From: Acidobacteriaceae bacterium
GTDB taxonomy: Bacteria > Acidobacteriota > Terriglobia > Terriglobales > Acidobacteriaceae
NCBI GenBank assembly: GCA_027311125.1
Contig: DAICZO010000307.1
Span: 1 to 61,049, forward strand
Reading direction: 5' to 3'
DNA length: 61,049 nt
The stretch's first letter is position 1. Every line of letters begins with the position of its first letter. Both the position numbers and the translations under genes were made by a program. The notes under the pieces were generated by a model. The model was given only the letters and a program-made list of their open reading frames with translations, had not been told where the DNA came from and did no database searches. Positions 28,026-37,661 of this stretch are shown piece after piece.

Positions 28026-28817
28026 TTACTGCGATTCAGTCTTACGAGCTGACTCGTGCCAGTTATGTAAAAAGTAGTACTCAAGAAACATGACAGCAAA
28101 GAAAAACATAAAGCCTAGTACTGTTGCGGCTAAGACCAGGGCAAAAAGATAATCCGTTTGCAACTGAGCGAGCGCATATGTGATCGAGTAACCAAGGCCA
28201 CCTTGTCCAATGGAACTTGAGCCGGCGAATAGTTCGCCGGTGATGGCCCCGATGACCGAGATACCGCTTGCGATGCGTACTCCAGTAAAGAGTGAGGGAA
28301 GTGCATGAGGAAGGCGAAGCTTCCAGAGTATCTGTGCGCCAGATGCGTTTTGCATGAGGAACAGATTGACCATGTTTTCGTCGACGCTCACGAGACCTTG
28401 GGTAGTGTTCGCGATGATAGGGGCCAGACAGATGATGAAGGTGATCAAGGTGACAGCAAAGAGTCCTGCCCCGGCCCACATGATGATGAGTGGTGCTATG
28501 GCTACGATAGGTACTGTTTGCAGCAGGATGGTGTACGGCAGAAACATTAGTCGGAGCCATCTGGATTGCGCGAAGATTAGTGCTATTGCGGTACCGACGA
28601 AGATACTGGCAAGGAGACCGCTGGCTGCGGCTAGTGCCGTGATGTAGAAGGAGTTTGCCAGTGAGGGAAAACGGTGTATGACAGTTTGTGCGACAGCGAG
28701 AGGTGTTGGCAGCATGTAGGGCGGAATGCTAAGTGCCCAGATGAGAGCACGCCATAACAGCAGTAGCATCAGAAGTACGCCACCAGTGTTAAGCACGTTA
28801 TAGAAGGTGCGCTTCAT
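28026..28817 (-). CDS. ABC transporter permease (SsuC/ThiX-type)
   Basis: TM helices and EAA-type loop (LRLPHALPSLFTGVRIASGISVIGAITGE); ATGA overlap with upstream ATPase. Confidence 0.9.
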   Translation of the reverse strand: MKRTFYNVLNTGGVLLMLLLLWRALIWALSIPPYMLPTPLAVAQTVIHRFPSLANSFYITALAAASGLLASIFVGTAIALIFAQSRWLRLMFLPYTILLQTVPIVAIAPLIIMWAGAGLFAVTLITFIICLAPIIANTTQGLVSVDENMVNLFLMQNASGAQILWKLRLPHALPSLFTGVRIASGISVIGAITGELFAGSSSIGQGGLGYSITYALAQLQTDYLFALVLAATVLGFMFFFAVMFLEYYFLHNWHESARKTESQ

Positions 28818-29635
28818 TCGCTCTGCACTCCTCGCAGTGTCTTACTGATAATCGCGATGTACTCTTCAAAAGCTGGGAGCTGCCGTGTTTCTGCACTGCG
28901 GGGGTAGGGCAGGTTGATCGGAAACTCATATGCGATACGACCAGGGTGCGGTGCCATGATGAGGACGCGTGAAGATAGAAAGACTGCTTCTGCAACAGAA
29001 TGAGTAACAAAGAGCGCCGTCCAGTTCTGTTCCTGCTGGAGTCGTAGAACCTCCTCGTTGAGTCGGTCACGTGAAATCTCATCGAGTGCAGCAAACGGCT
29101 CGTCCATGAGCAACACGCGTGGCCTGGTTGAGAGAGCACGTGCGATGGATACACGCATCTTCATACCACCGGAGAGTTGGCGTGGATACGACTTGGCTGC
29201 GTGGCTTAGGTTTACCAACTCCAGAAGTGAAGCGACTTTCTCCTTGCGCCGTTCGCGCGTGGCGTGCTCGAGTTCGAGTCTCAACCCAACGTTGTCTTCG
29301 ACTGTTCGCCATGGGAGGAGAGTTGCATCCTGAAAGATGAAGGAGACGATCTCACGTGCGTTTGCAGGAGTCATTCCGTCGATGCAGATTTTCCCGGAGG
29401 TGGGCAGAGTCAGGCCGGCAACCAGTTTGAGCATAGTTGACTTTCCACAGCCGGATGGGCCGATCAAGCTTACGAACTCGCCTCGGTGGACGGATAGATC
29501 TATATGTTCCAGAATCTGCTGGTGGGATCGTCCCCTGTCGCTGTTGTAGGATTTTGAGACTCCAGAAAAAGCTATCTCAGGAAGCTCCTTTGATTGGGGA
29601 AGTGCGGGCGAGTTGAGGTTATCCGTTGTCATCAT
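28814..29635 (-). CDS. ABC transporter ATP-binding protein (SsuB/TauB-type)
   Basis: Walker A GPSGCGKST, LSGGMKMRVSIARAL, Walker B VLLMDEPF; start overlaps stop of upstream hydrolase (TAATG). Confidence 0.95.
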   Translation of the reverse strand: MMTTDNLNSPALPQSKELPEIAFSGVSKSYNSDRGRSHQQILEHIDLSVHRGEFVSLIGPSGCGKSTMLKLVAGLTLPTSGKICIDGMTPANAREIVSFIFQDATLLPWRTVEDNVGLRLELEHATRERRKEKVASLLELVNLSHAAKSYPRQLSGGMKMRVSIARALSTRPRVLLMDEPFAALDEISRDRLNEEVLRLQQEQNWTALFVTHSVAEAVFLSSRVLIMAPHPGRIAYEFPINLPYPRSAETRQLPAFEEYIAIISKTLRGVQSE

Positions 29636-31365
29636 TACTCAGGAAGCAGCGGGAGTCGCAGACGAGAGGGAAAGTGCAGATCATGACGAACTGTGTGCGT
29701 ACAACGCTGCCACGTCCACGGATCTGCGAGAGAGTGGGCAATGTCGCTGGAAGAATTGCGATCATATAACGGGAAAGCAGAGCCAGCGATTTCAAGTCGA
29801 ATACGGTCTCCGGCAGCAAATATGCATGAGGTTGGCTCTAGTGTGAATGCCCACGTATGCAGTATGTCTGCCGTGTAGTTGGAGGCACGGAAGAGGTAGC
29901 TTGAGCGTGCAATGCCAAGAGCAATGAACTCAGCTCGATTGTCGGGTGTTAGCCGTACCAGTTTTCCTGTCACGTCGGCATTACTTGCGGATGTAGAACA
30001 GTAGAGGGTGAGTTCGGCTGATCCTAAGACGTGGATTGGTTCTGGGAGTGGTGAGGACGTGTAGACGAGAAGATTATTGCCTTGCGCTAGTACAGACTGA
30101 TCGAAGGGGCCACTAAGTGCGGTACTACCGCCGGGCGCGAAGACAGGTACCTCAGGATCGTAGACGAAGTGATCGGCTGGTTGTGTAGTGGTTGGAGGTT
30201 CCATGCTGAGAGTGCCATCGCCTTTGGACGAGTTTGCACGGCCATCGCTGGAGAGGTAAAGCGTGATGGCCTTAGTGCTGGTAAGGACATCTGTTGCAAA
30301 CCAGCGGCTCGTTGCTGGCTGGTTGTGGCCGAGCGCGAAGTGGCGAATTCGCGGTTGACCTGCGAATTCGTTGGAGTCCTTAAGCCAGTGATTGAACCAG
30401 CGCAGCAGAAGGGAATCGGTGTCTATTGAAGCATCGGAGCCAAAGTTTGTGTCGCCAATACGTGAACCCCAAGGGATGTGTTGCCAAGGGCCGGCAAGTA
30501 GGTACTGATTCTGGCGGGCGAAGGGAGTTGCCGCTTGTTGCGCAAGTGCGAGAAATCCATCGTAGCTTCCCTGTAGGTATGTGTCGTACCAGCCGGAGAC
30601 ATGCAGTGCTGGAACGTTGATTTGTGTGAGCGAGGTACTGATGTCGAGTGCAGACCAGAACTCGCTGGGCACAGTATGGGCAAACCAATCGTGGACGTAG
30701 GTCGGCAGGCCAGTGGATTGAAGTGCGGGCAGCTTGGCGTATGGCGCAAAAAGTGGCTGAGTCCGAACGTTGGACCAGGCTGCTTCAAGTTGGTCGTGTG
30801 CCTGCCGTAGGCCGAGTCTGCGAGCGTCGGAACGCAACATCTGGAGACCCCAGCCCATAGCCGATGACAGCCGGAGTGCCCCATGATGATAGAAACATCC
30901 GTGATAGAGGTCGCAGGCGGTCATGGCCGGAGCAATGCATAGAAGTCCTTCAGGTTGTTCCGCTGCGGCCAGTAGCTGGGTTGCACCCTGATAGGAGAAG
31001 CCGTACATGCCGATCTTTCCATTGGATTCAGGTCGCGATCGCAACCATTGGATAGTCTCAGCCCCGTCGCGACGCTCAGATCGGAATGGGTAGAATTCTC
31101 CCTCGGAGTCACCGCGTCCCCGTACATCCTGAATAACGACGTTATAGCCATGTCGTGCAAACCAGACAGGATGTGGATAGACGACAGTGGAGGCAATGTC
31201 TCTACCGTAGGGTTGGCGCATGAGCAGGGTTGGATTCGAAGCGTGCATGGATGCAGGCGGGAAGTAATGATCCGAGTAGAGTGTGCATCCGTCAGACATG
31301 AGGCAAGGTACGCTCCGCTGGAGACGGACGCCGGAGCCGCAGTCGATCAATGACGTGATGGTCAA
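29635..31365 (-). CDS. CocE/NonD family alpha/beta hydrolase
   Basis: GRGDSEGEF, GKIGMYGFSYQGATQLLAA nucleophile motif, X-Pro dipeptidase C-terminal region; TTG start at 31365 overlaps creatininase stop (TTGA); longer track ORF to 31515 not supported. Confidence 0.9.
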   Translation of the reverse strand: MTITSLIDCGSGVRLQRSVPCLMSDGCTLYSDHYFPPASMHASNPTLLMRQPYGRDIASTVVYPHPVWFARHGYNVVIQDVRGRGDSEGEFYPFRSERRDGAETIQWLRSRPESNGKIGMYGFSYQGATQLLAAAEQPEGLLCIAPAMTACDLYHGCFYHHGALRLSSAMGWGLQMLRSDARRLGLRQAHDQLEAAWSNVRTQPLFAPYAKLPALQSTGLPTYVHDWFAHTVPSEFWSALDISTSLTQINVPALHVSGWYDTYLQGSYDGFLALAQQAATPFARQNQYLLAGPWQHIPWGSRIGDTNFGSDASIDTDSLLLRWFNHWLKDSNEFAGQPRIRHFALGHNQPATSRWFATDVLTSTKAITLYLSSDGRANSSKGDGTLSMEPPTTTQPADHFVYDPEVPVFAPGGSTALSGPFDQSVLAQGNNLLVYTSSPLPEPIHVLGSAELTLYCSTSASNADVTGKLVRLTPDNRAEFIALGIARSSYLFRASNYTADILHTWAFTLEPTSCIFAAGDRIRLEIAGSAFPLYDRNSSSDIAHSLADPWTWQRCTHTVRHDLHFPSRLRLPLLPE

Positions 31366-32156
31366 GGCTGAAACCTGTTGGAGTAATGGAACATGGCGGT
31401 GAGTGCTGCGGCGACTTTCTCTGCAGACTGCTTGATCCACTGAGCTCCGTGCTCTGCTGTGGCGGCGTTTGGATCGCCCATCACGCCACTGGGAGCGATG
31501 TCGCGCGTAAGCCAAGCAAATGTTGCTGGACCATTCTCTGGTAGCAAAGCTCCGGGTTGGTCAATCTGTGCGATGTAGTTCACGGTGTATAGCTCAGTGT
31601 GAACCAGTTCTGGAGTTCCATGGAGCAATAAGGCTGTCTCGTACTCCCCGGCATGAAATCCGTAGGCACGCTCCTGCAGTGAGATGTTTTCGAACTTGGC
31701 ACCACCTGAACCCGAGAGATAGAAGGTGCGCAGGCCAAACTCGGCGCGCAGATCGCGACACATGACGTCGTCGAGCGAGGTATTGCCGCCGTGCGTGTTG
31801 TACAGAACCATCTTCTTGAAGCCTGATGCCGCAACGCTGGCACCGATATCATGAACTACAGCCATGAAGGTAGAGGCCGAAACGGACATAGTTCCGGGAA
31901 AGCCAATGTGCTCGTTGCTTTTGCCATAACAGATGGGCGGCAATGCGAAGACAGGTAGTTCTTTGGGCAGCAGGGCCAGTGCATGTCCCAGAAGGAGATT
32001 ACTGATGAGCGTGTCAGTTGCGAGGGGAAGATGGTGACCATGCTGCTCGATTGCTGCTGTGGGTAGGATGATTAGCGTTTCATTCTTCGGGAGAGCTTCG
32101 ACCTGCTTCCAAGTCAGGTAGGCAAAGTTGCGCTCATCGGGAATCCAGGTCTTCAT
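31362..32156 (-). CDS. Creatininase family protein
   Basis: LIILPTAAIEQHGHHLPLATDTLI, YNTHGGNTSLDDVMCRDLRAEFG, FHAGEYETALLL metal-binding motifs. Confidence 0.93.
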   Translation of the reverse strand: MKTWIPDERNFAYLTWKQVEALPKNETLIILPTAAIEQHGHHLPLATDTLISNLLLGHALALLPKELPVFALPPICYGKSNEHIGFPGTMSVSASTFMAVVHDIGASVAASGFKKMVLYNTHGGNTSLDDVMCRDLRAEFGLRTFYLSGSGGAKFENISLQERAYGFHAGEYETALLLHGTPELVHTELYTVNYIAQIDQPGALLPENGPATFAWLTRDIAPSGVMGDPNAATAEHGAQWIKQSAEKVAAALTAMFHYSNRFQP

Positions 32157-33527
32157 CTAGTTTGCATCCTCCGCTACCAGATAGCTGGCCATCTTGCCAG
32201 GGTTCAACAAACCTTTGGGATCGTACTTACGCTTGGCCTGCAGTTGAATGTGGTCCTGCCGATAACGGCCTCCGCCTTCGACGTTGTTGACGTGTGGATT
32301 GGCGACGGTTACACCGATCTCGCGACAGAAATCTATCATTTCGTTCAACCGTTCTGCAGTGGTAAAGCGTACGACGGGAATTGAGCCTGGAACGACGAGG
32401 CCGTCACTATTTTTCATGAACTCTATATGAAAGAGGAAGTCGTCACCGTAGCGAGCTTTGAGTTGAGAAAACTGGCTGCGTGCGGTGGTGGGACTAAATC
32501 CGCATTGCAGGTAAGTGAGTGTATTGTCAGTCTTCATTGCCCAGAGCGTGGTGTGGTTCCACGTGTAGTCCGAGAGCAGTGGAGAAGTTCGCAGGCCTTC
32601 GTAGGCGGCGGCAAAGGTAATCTCCCCTCCGACAGCTTTTGCGGCTAATTGCAACTCCTCCAATTGTGCTGCCGCAATCATAAAAAAGATGTGGGCCTTG
32701 TCTGGCGTGATGATATTGCGTATCGGAGAGAAGCTGGCAGTGATTAGGGATTCGAAGGTCGTGACCAGTCGCTTGGTCCAGTGATTGCTGGTTGCGATCT
32801 GCTCACTGAAATCGAACGCTTCGTTGAAGCTGGGAAATGCAACCACACACTGTGCCCACTCTACCGCTGGAGTTAGGCAGAGCCATATACGCGAGATGAT
32901 TCCGTTAGTTCCCCAGGCATGAAGTATCTCGTGGATTGCATCGCCTTCGTGTTTGATGACTCGAGGTTCAGGTTCCATCGTTACAACTTCGAGAGCGCGT
33001 ACGGTGTTGAAGTCGCGTAGCCCCCCGTGCGCGACCGATCCGATGCCGCCTGATCCACCACCTAGAAATCCTCCGACCGAAGCCTTTGCGACGGTTGAGG
33101 GATAACAACGTAACTCCCATCCATGACGGCGGCCCTCATTCTCGATAAGGCTCAGTTTTGCACCAGGCTGGCAGATAGCGATACCGTCGGGATGAATGCA
33201 TTCGACTGCGTCCATCAGAGCGAGATCAAGTACTACGCCGCCTTGCAGTGGAATTGCCTGCCCATAGTTCCCGGTGCCAGCGCCTCGCGCTGTGACAGCG
33301 ATTCCTTGGTCATGACATAGCCGCAGGACGGCACAAATCTCGTCTACGCTAGTTGGCTGTACGACTACATCGCCGACTTTGTCTGAAAGGAGTTGCTTTA
33401 GGACGGGGGAGTACCAGTAAAAATCGCGCGAAAGACGCGCCACCGTTGCTGGATTGGTTAGTACTCTGTCTGCATCACCAATGACTTGCTTGAGATCATC
33501 GACGAAAGTCGAGAGAGTGGGCGTCAT
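32157..33527 (-). CDS. FAD-binding oxidase (GlcD/VAO-type)
   Basis: VVQPTSVDEICAVLRLCHDQGIAVTARGAGTGNYGQAIPLQGGVVLDLALM; GGFLGGGSGGIGSVAHGGLRDFNT. Confidence 0.92.
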   Translation of the reverse strand: MTPTLSTFVDDLKQVIGDADRVLTNPATVARLSRDFYWYSPVLKQLLSDKVGDVVVQPTSVDEICAVLRLCHDQGIAVTARGAGTGNYGQAIPLQGGVVLDLALMDAVECIHPDGIAICQPGAKLSLIENEGRRHGWELRCYPSTVAKASVGGFLGGGSGGIGSVAHGGLRDFNTVRALEVVTMEPEPRVIKHEGDAIHEILHAWGTNGIISRIWLCLTPAVEWAQCVVAFPSFNEAFDFSEQIATSNHWTKRLVTTFESLITASFSPIRNIITPDKAHIFFMIAAAQLEELQLAAKAVGGEITFAAAYEGLRTSPLLSDYTWNHTTLWAMKTDNTLTYLQCGFSPTTARSQFSQLKARYGDDFLFHIEFMKNSDGLVVPGSIPVVRFTTAERLNEMIDFCREIGVTVANPHVNNVEGGGRYRQDHIQLQAKRKYDPKGLLNPGKMASYLVAEDAN

Positions 33528-34105
33528 GCTATGGCTCGCTTTCCATTGTCGGAGACATGCTTCGAACGACTAGCGTTGCCCCAGGCTTTGAAGGCTCTCA
33601 GCATATTGGGATGGGTGAAGAGGGTGTAGGCTAAATCTCGTTCCACCGGGCCAACGACTTCGCAGGTCATGTCGCTTCGCTCGGCGACCTCGGTGGCTGG
33701 AATATGGATCTGACGGCAGTGTCGATTGGCATCGTCGATAGTGGCTCCGTAGACGATGCGATCAATTCCCGCCCACAGTAAATTGGCCATGCACATCGGG
33801 CAAGGTTCGCAGGTGGAGTACATGGTGTAGCCGCGCAGGGAGGGGGATTTGAGCTTTTTGCAGGCCATTCGAATCGTGCGTACCTCGGCATGGCTGCTGG
33901 GATCATTCTCTTTGGCAACAGCGTTCAATCCCTTGAGGAGCAGCTTGCCGGTCTTGGTTTCGACGATCATTGCGCCGAATGGCACAGGCTTGTCGGTGAC
34001 GAGTGTGCGTGCGGTGAATTGCACAATTTCCGTCATACGAGAGCTATCCAATACCGAAAGGCTCGGCTTTTTCTCTCTAGTGTGTCCCATGTCGAAATGT
34101 AACAC
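33524..34105 (-). CDS. Nucleoside/cytidine-type deaminase family protein
   Basis: Zn motifs SHAEVRTIR and STCEPCPMCMANLLWAGI; ATGA overlap with the FAD oxidase; ATG at 34090 (MGHTRE) also possible. Confidence 0.9.
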   Translation of the reverse strand: MLHFDMGHTREKKPSLSVLDSSRMTEIVQFTARTLVTDKPVPFGAMIVETKTGKLLLKGLNAVAKENDPSSHAEVRTIRMACKKLKSPSLRGYTMYSTCEPCPMCMANLLWAGIDRIVYGATIDDANRHCRQIHIPATEVAERSDMTCEVVGPVERDLAYTLFTHPNMLRAFKAWGNASRSKHVSDNGKRAIA

Positions 34106-34190
34106 GACATGCCAGATTTGCTAAAGCGAAGAGTGATTTGTAGAACTACACAAGGCTGTTTTTTGCTGGTGCAGCCCTTAGAATTTAGGT

Positions 34191-35510
34191 ATGCACAACG
34201 TCATGACGCCTCTGGAAGAGGTGCAGAAACGGCTAAGGTCAGATCCGGGCGCGATCGTCGAGGAGATCAACGAAGCTTTAGGCCACTCGAACTCCAATGC
34301 TGGCCACAACGTTTATTTGTGTCAGCAGAGGGATCGTACTCGCGCCGAAGCGACTAGGCTCGCGGATGTAGGATTACGGCCGCACCTACCGCTGTTTGGC
34401 GTGCCTGTGTCTGTCAAGGACTGCTTTGATGTTGAAGACTATGTCACTAGTTGTGGATCACGTTTTTACGCGGAGAATAATTCACCCGCTTCCAAAGATG
34501 CATGGATTGTGCAACAGGTGCGCTCTGCGGGTGGAGTGATTACCGGCAAGACACACATGCACCAACTGGCCTACGGGATAACAGGTGAGAATGCGTACTT
34601 CGGGGATTGCTGTCAGCCACGGAATGCTTCTTTGCTCACAGGGGGATCATCCAGTGGAGCGGTCGCCAGTGTCCAGGAGGGCTCGGCGATGGTGGCGATT
34701 GGCACCGATACGGGTGGATCGATTCGGGTACCTTCAGCACTTTGTGGGGTAGTTGGATATCGCTCGTCGGTGGGTGTTGGGAATTGGCAGGGCGGAGTAC
34801 ATCTGGCCCAATCATTTGATACGTTTGGCTTCTTTTGTCGCGACCTGCGCGATCTGCCGTTGATTGCCTCCGCAGTACTGGGGATCGGATCGGTAAAGGC
34901 ACCTATAGAGTTAAAGACCGCACGCATTGCTGTCGTTCCTGCGGGCTTTCTGTATGACTGCGATGCCAGCATTCTTGCTGCCTATGCGATGCGACAGCAA
35001 GAACTTGAGCAATTGGGGGCACACATTGCGACGGTAAATATTTCGTATTGGGCTCAAGCGATGGAAATATTCGCCCCAATCCAAGCGCATGAGGCAGCAG
35101 CAATCCAACGTGAAAAGCTGGCTGGACGAGCAGGTTTTGAGGTCTTTGAGCCTGCCATTGCAGAGCGACTATCGTGGGGCGCTTCCATTTCCGTTACAGA
35201 AATGGAAGCGCTTCGTGAGAGACAGCGTAAGTTCCGAGAGTCAATGGACTCTATGTTGCAGCAGTATGATTATTTGCTGATGCCGTGTGCGCCTATGTCG
35301 CAGTTGCCGGCCGGTGCTGACCACTCGAAGACCAGGCAGCAGATTTTGCGGTACACCACCCCGGGCAGTCTGGCGGGAATGCCCGTGGTCACCTTGCCGT
35401 GCCCGGGCGGGATTGGAATGCAGCTAGTTTGCGGACGGGGCAGGGATGCTGAACTTTTGGCGTACGCATCTGCTCTAGGGGAAAGATTTCTGTCTGAAAC
35501 TTGTGCCTAG
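34191..35510 (+). CDS. Amidase signature family enzyme (AtzE/AtzF/GatA-like)
   Basis: Ser-cisSer-Lys triad motifs: GVPVSVKDCFD, GGSSSGAVASVQEG, IGTDTGGSIRVPSALCGVVGYR. Confidence 0.95.
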   Translation: MHNVMTPLEEVQKRLRSDPGAIVEEINEALGHSNSNAGHNVYLCQQRDRTRAEATRLADVGLRPHLPLFGVPVSVKDCFDVEDYVTSCGSRFYAENNSPASKDAWIVQQVRSAGGVITGKTHMHQLAYGITGENAYFGDCCQPRNASLLTGGSSSGAVASVQEGSAMVAIGTDTGGSIRVPSALCGVVGYRSSVGVGNWQGGVHLAQSFDTFGFFCRDLRDLPLIASAVLGIGSVKAPIELKTARIAVVPAGFLYDCDASILAAYAMRQQELEQLGAHIATVNISYWAQAMEIFAPIQAHEAAAIQREKLAGRAGFEVFEPAIAERLSWGASISVTEMEALRERQRKFRESMDSMLQQYDYLLMPCAPMSQLPAGADHSKTRQQILRYTTPGSLAGMPVVTLPCPGGIGMQLVCGRGRDAELLAYASALGERFLSETCA

Positions 35511-35528
35511 AATGCTAGGCTGCTGAGC

Positions 35529-36518
35529 ATGAGTCGTTTTTTCAAGCTGACCCTTGGATTTATTGTGCTGATTGGCGCAGCAGCCTTGTTGAATGGCTGC
35601 CAACATAAGCCTGCCAGTGGTTTGATTTCGGTCAAGTTGCAGACGGACTGGTATCCGCAGCCGGAGCACGGTGGATTCTACATGGCTTTGCTGAAGGGCT
35701 ACTACAAGGATGCTGGGCTGGATGTACAGATTCTTCCTGGTAGTCCATACATCACCGGGGAGCAGTTAGTTTCCGTTGGTTCGGTGCAGTTCGCCATGGG
35801 GTCGTCCGACAGGATGATTGAGGCGGTAGCAGGCGGTCAGCCGCTACTAGCGGTTGGTGCGACCATGCAGCATGATCCGCAGGCCGTGATGGTTCACGCC
35901 GAGTCTCCTGTACATAATTTTGCTGATCTGAACGGACACGCAATATCCGTGCGACCGCCCGCGACATGGTTTGAGTACATCGTGAAGCGATTTGGTTTGA
36001 AGGATGTTCGAGAAGTTCCTGCAACATACAGTGTGGCTAACTTTATCAAGGACCCTGAATATATTCAGCAGATCTTTGTTACGTCGGAACCCTTCTATGT
36101 AAAGAAGGCCGGCATTCCGTTACGGACGCTACTGATCAGCGAGACTGGCTACGACCCATATCGAGTCTTTTTTACCTCGCGTGACTACGCCAAGTCCCAT
36201 CCGGATGTTGTGGCAAAGTTTGTGCTGGCCTCTATTCGGGGCTGGCATGATTACCTGCAAGATCCCAAGTCTGCAAATGATCTGATCCGAAAACTCAATC
36301 CAGCGATGGATCCAGAGTTGATGCAGTTCAGTTATGAGGCGTTGCGGGATGGACACTTTATCGACGGCTCTGCGCCAGCAGGCACGATCGGAGCTCAACT
36401 GGGGCAGTTCGATCCCCAACGTTGGGCAGCGATGTCCCGACAGCTAACGGAGTTGAAGTTGGTGGACAAGCCGATTGATCCTTCCACGGTTTACACCATG
36501 AAATTCCTCAGCAAGTAA
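35529..36518 (+). CDS. ABC transporter substrate-binding lipoprotein (NMT1/THI5-like, ThiY-type)
   Basis: Lipobox LLNGC; VKLQTDWYPQPEHGGFYMALLKGYYKDAGLDVQILPG. Confidence 0.9.
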   Translation: MSRFFKLTLGFIVLIGAAALLNGCQHKPASGLISVKLQTDWYPQPEHGGFYMALLKGYYKDAGLDVQILPGSPYITGEQLVSVGSVQFAMGSSDRMIEAVAGGQPLLAVGATMQHDPQAVMVHAESPVHNFADLNGHAISVRPPATWFEYIVKRFGLKDVREVPATYSVANFIKDPEYIQQIFVTSEPFYVKKAGIPLRTLLISETGYDPYRVFFTSRDYAKSHPDVVAKFVLASIRGWHDYLQDPKSANDLIRKLNPAMDPELMQFSYEALRDGHFIDGSAPAGTIGAQLGQFDPQRWAAMSRQLTELKLVDKPIDPSTVYTMKFLSK

Positions 36519-36554
36519 CATGGTGTTCTGTCCTAGAAAAGTAGTTTTAACGGG

Positions 36555-37643
36555 GTGTATTCAGTGGACGTTCTGAGTGTAATGCAGGGTGTTTCAGCGC
36601 CAGTACCAGCCATAGCCAAACCTATTGTGATGATCGGTTCTGGTGGGATCGTACATGATGCCCATCTGCCTGCGTATCGAAAGGCGCAGTTTCCAGTGGC
36701 GGCTTTGGTGGACGTGAACCAGGATAAGGCAATTGCGCTTGCCGGTGAGTTTGCAATCCCGTTCGCGACGGACTCTATCGCTGCGGCTGTTAGCTATGCC
36801 CCAGCAGGTTCTATCTTCGACGTTGCGGTCCCGGCCAAGGTGATCTCGAGTATCCTCCCGCAGTTGCCGGATGGAGCCGCTGTACTCATCCAGAAGCCGA
36901 TGGGGGAGACTTTAGCGGAAGCGGTCGAGATTTTGCGTATCTGCCGTGCTAAGCGACTGACCGCGGCGATTAATTTCCAATTGCGCTGGTCCCCGAATAT
37001 GCTGGCTGCGCGCGCTTTACATGCGACCGGAGTAATTGGGGAAGTGCATGATATGGAGGTCGCTGTCAGCGTCCATATGCCTTGGGCGCTGTGGAGTTTT
37101 TTAAATACTGCTCCTCGGCTGGAGATTCTCTACCATTCGATTCATTACGTCGATTTGATACGTTCGTGGTTTGGAAATCCGCTCGGTGTCTATGCTCGGA
37201 CTGTGAAAAGCCCTCGTACTCCAGCCTTGGCAGCAACCAAGAGCGTTATTATTTTTGACTACGGGGAGGGGAAGCGAGTCTTTCTCACGGCCAATCATAG
37301 TCATGATTTCGATCCTAAGATGCAACGTAGTTACGTGCAGTGGGAGGGGATGACAGGGGCAATGCGCGCTCAGATGGGAGTGAACTTAAACTATCCCGAG
37401 GGCAAGCCAGACAATCTGCATTACATCGTGGCGGGGAGTGGTGGCTGGTGCGAGGCTCCTGTGAGTGGTAACTGGTTTCCGGATGCCTTCATCGGGTCGA
37501 TGGGGAGCCTGCAACGGTATGTTCAAGGTGAAGACGGTACGTTACCAACCAGCGTGGAAGATGCAATCGATACCATGCGCACCGTTGAAGCTGCCTATAT
37601 TTCGAGCAAACGTGGGAGTATTTCGCTGCCGGAGATTGAGTAG
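36555..37643 (+). CDS. Gfo/Idh/MocA family oxidoreductase
   Basis: IVMIGSGGIVHDAHLPAYRKAQFPVAALVDVNQDKA, VLIQKPMGETLAEAVEILRI. Confidence 0.92.
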   Translation: MYSVDVLSVMQGVSAPVPAIAKPIVMIGSGGIVHDAHLPAYRKAQFPVAALVDVNQDKAIALAGEFAIPFATDSIAAAVSYAPAGSIFDVAVPAKVISSILPQLPDGAAVLIQKPMGETLAEAVEILRICRAKRLTAAINFQLRWSPNMLAARALHATGVIGEVHDMEVAVSVHMPWALWSFLNTAPRLEILYHSIHYVDLIRSWFGNPLGVYARTVKSPRTPALAATKSVIIFDYGEGKRVFLTANHSHDFDPKMQRSYVQWEGMTGAMRAQMGVNLNYPEGKPDNLHYIVAGSGGWCEAPVSGNWFPDAFIGSMGSLQRYVQGEDGTLPTSVEDAIDTMRTVEAAYISSKRGSISLPEIE

Positions 37644-37661
37644 TACGCCTTACGGCTGGGG

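Noticed and set aside
31366-31515. N-terminal extension of the CocE/NonD ORF
   Set aside because: Overlaps the creatininase coding region; TTG at 31365 overlapping the creatininase stop is a better start.
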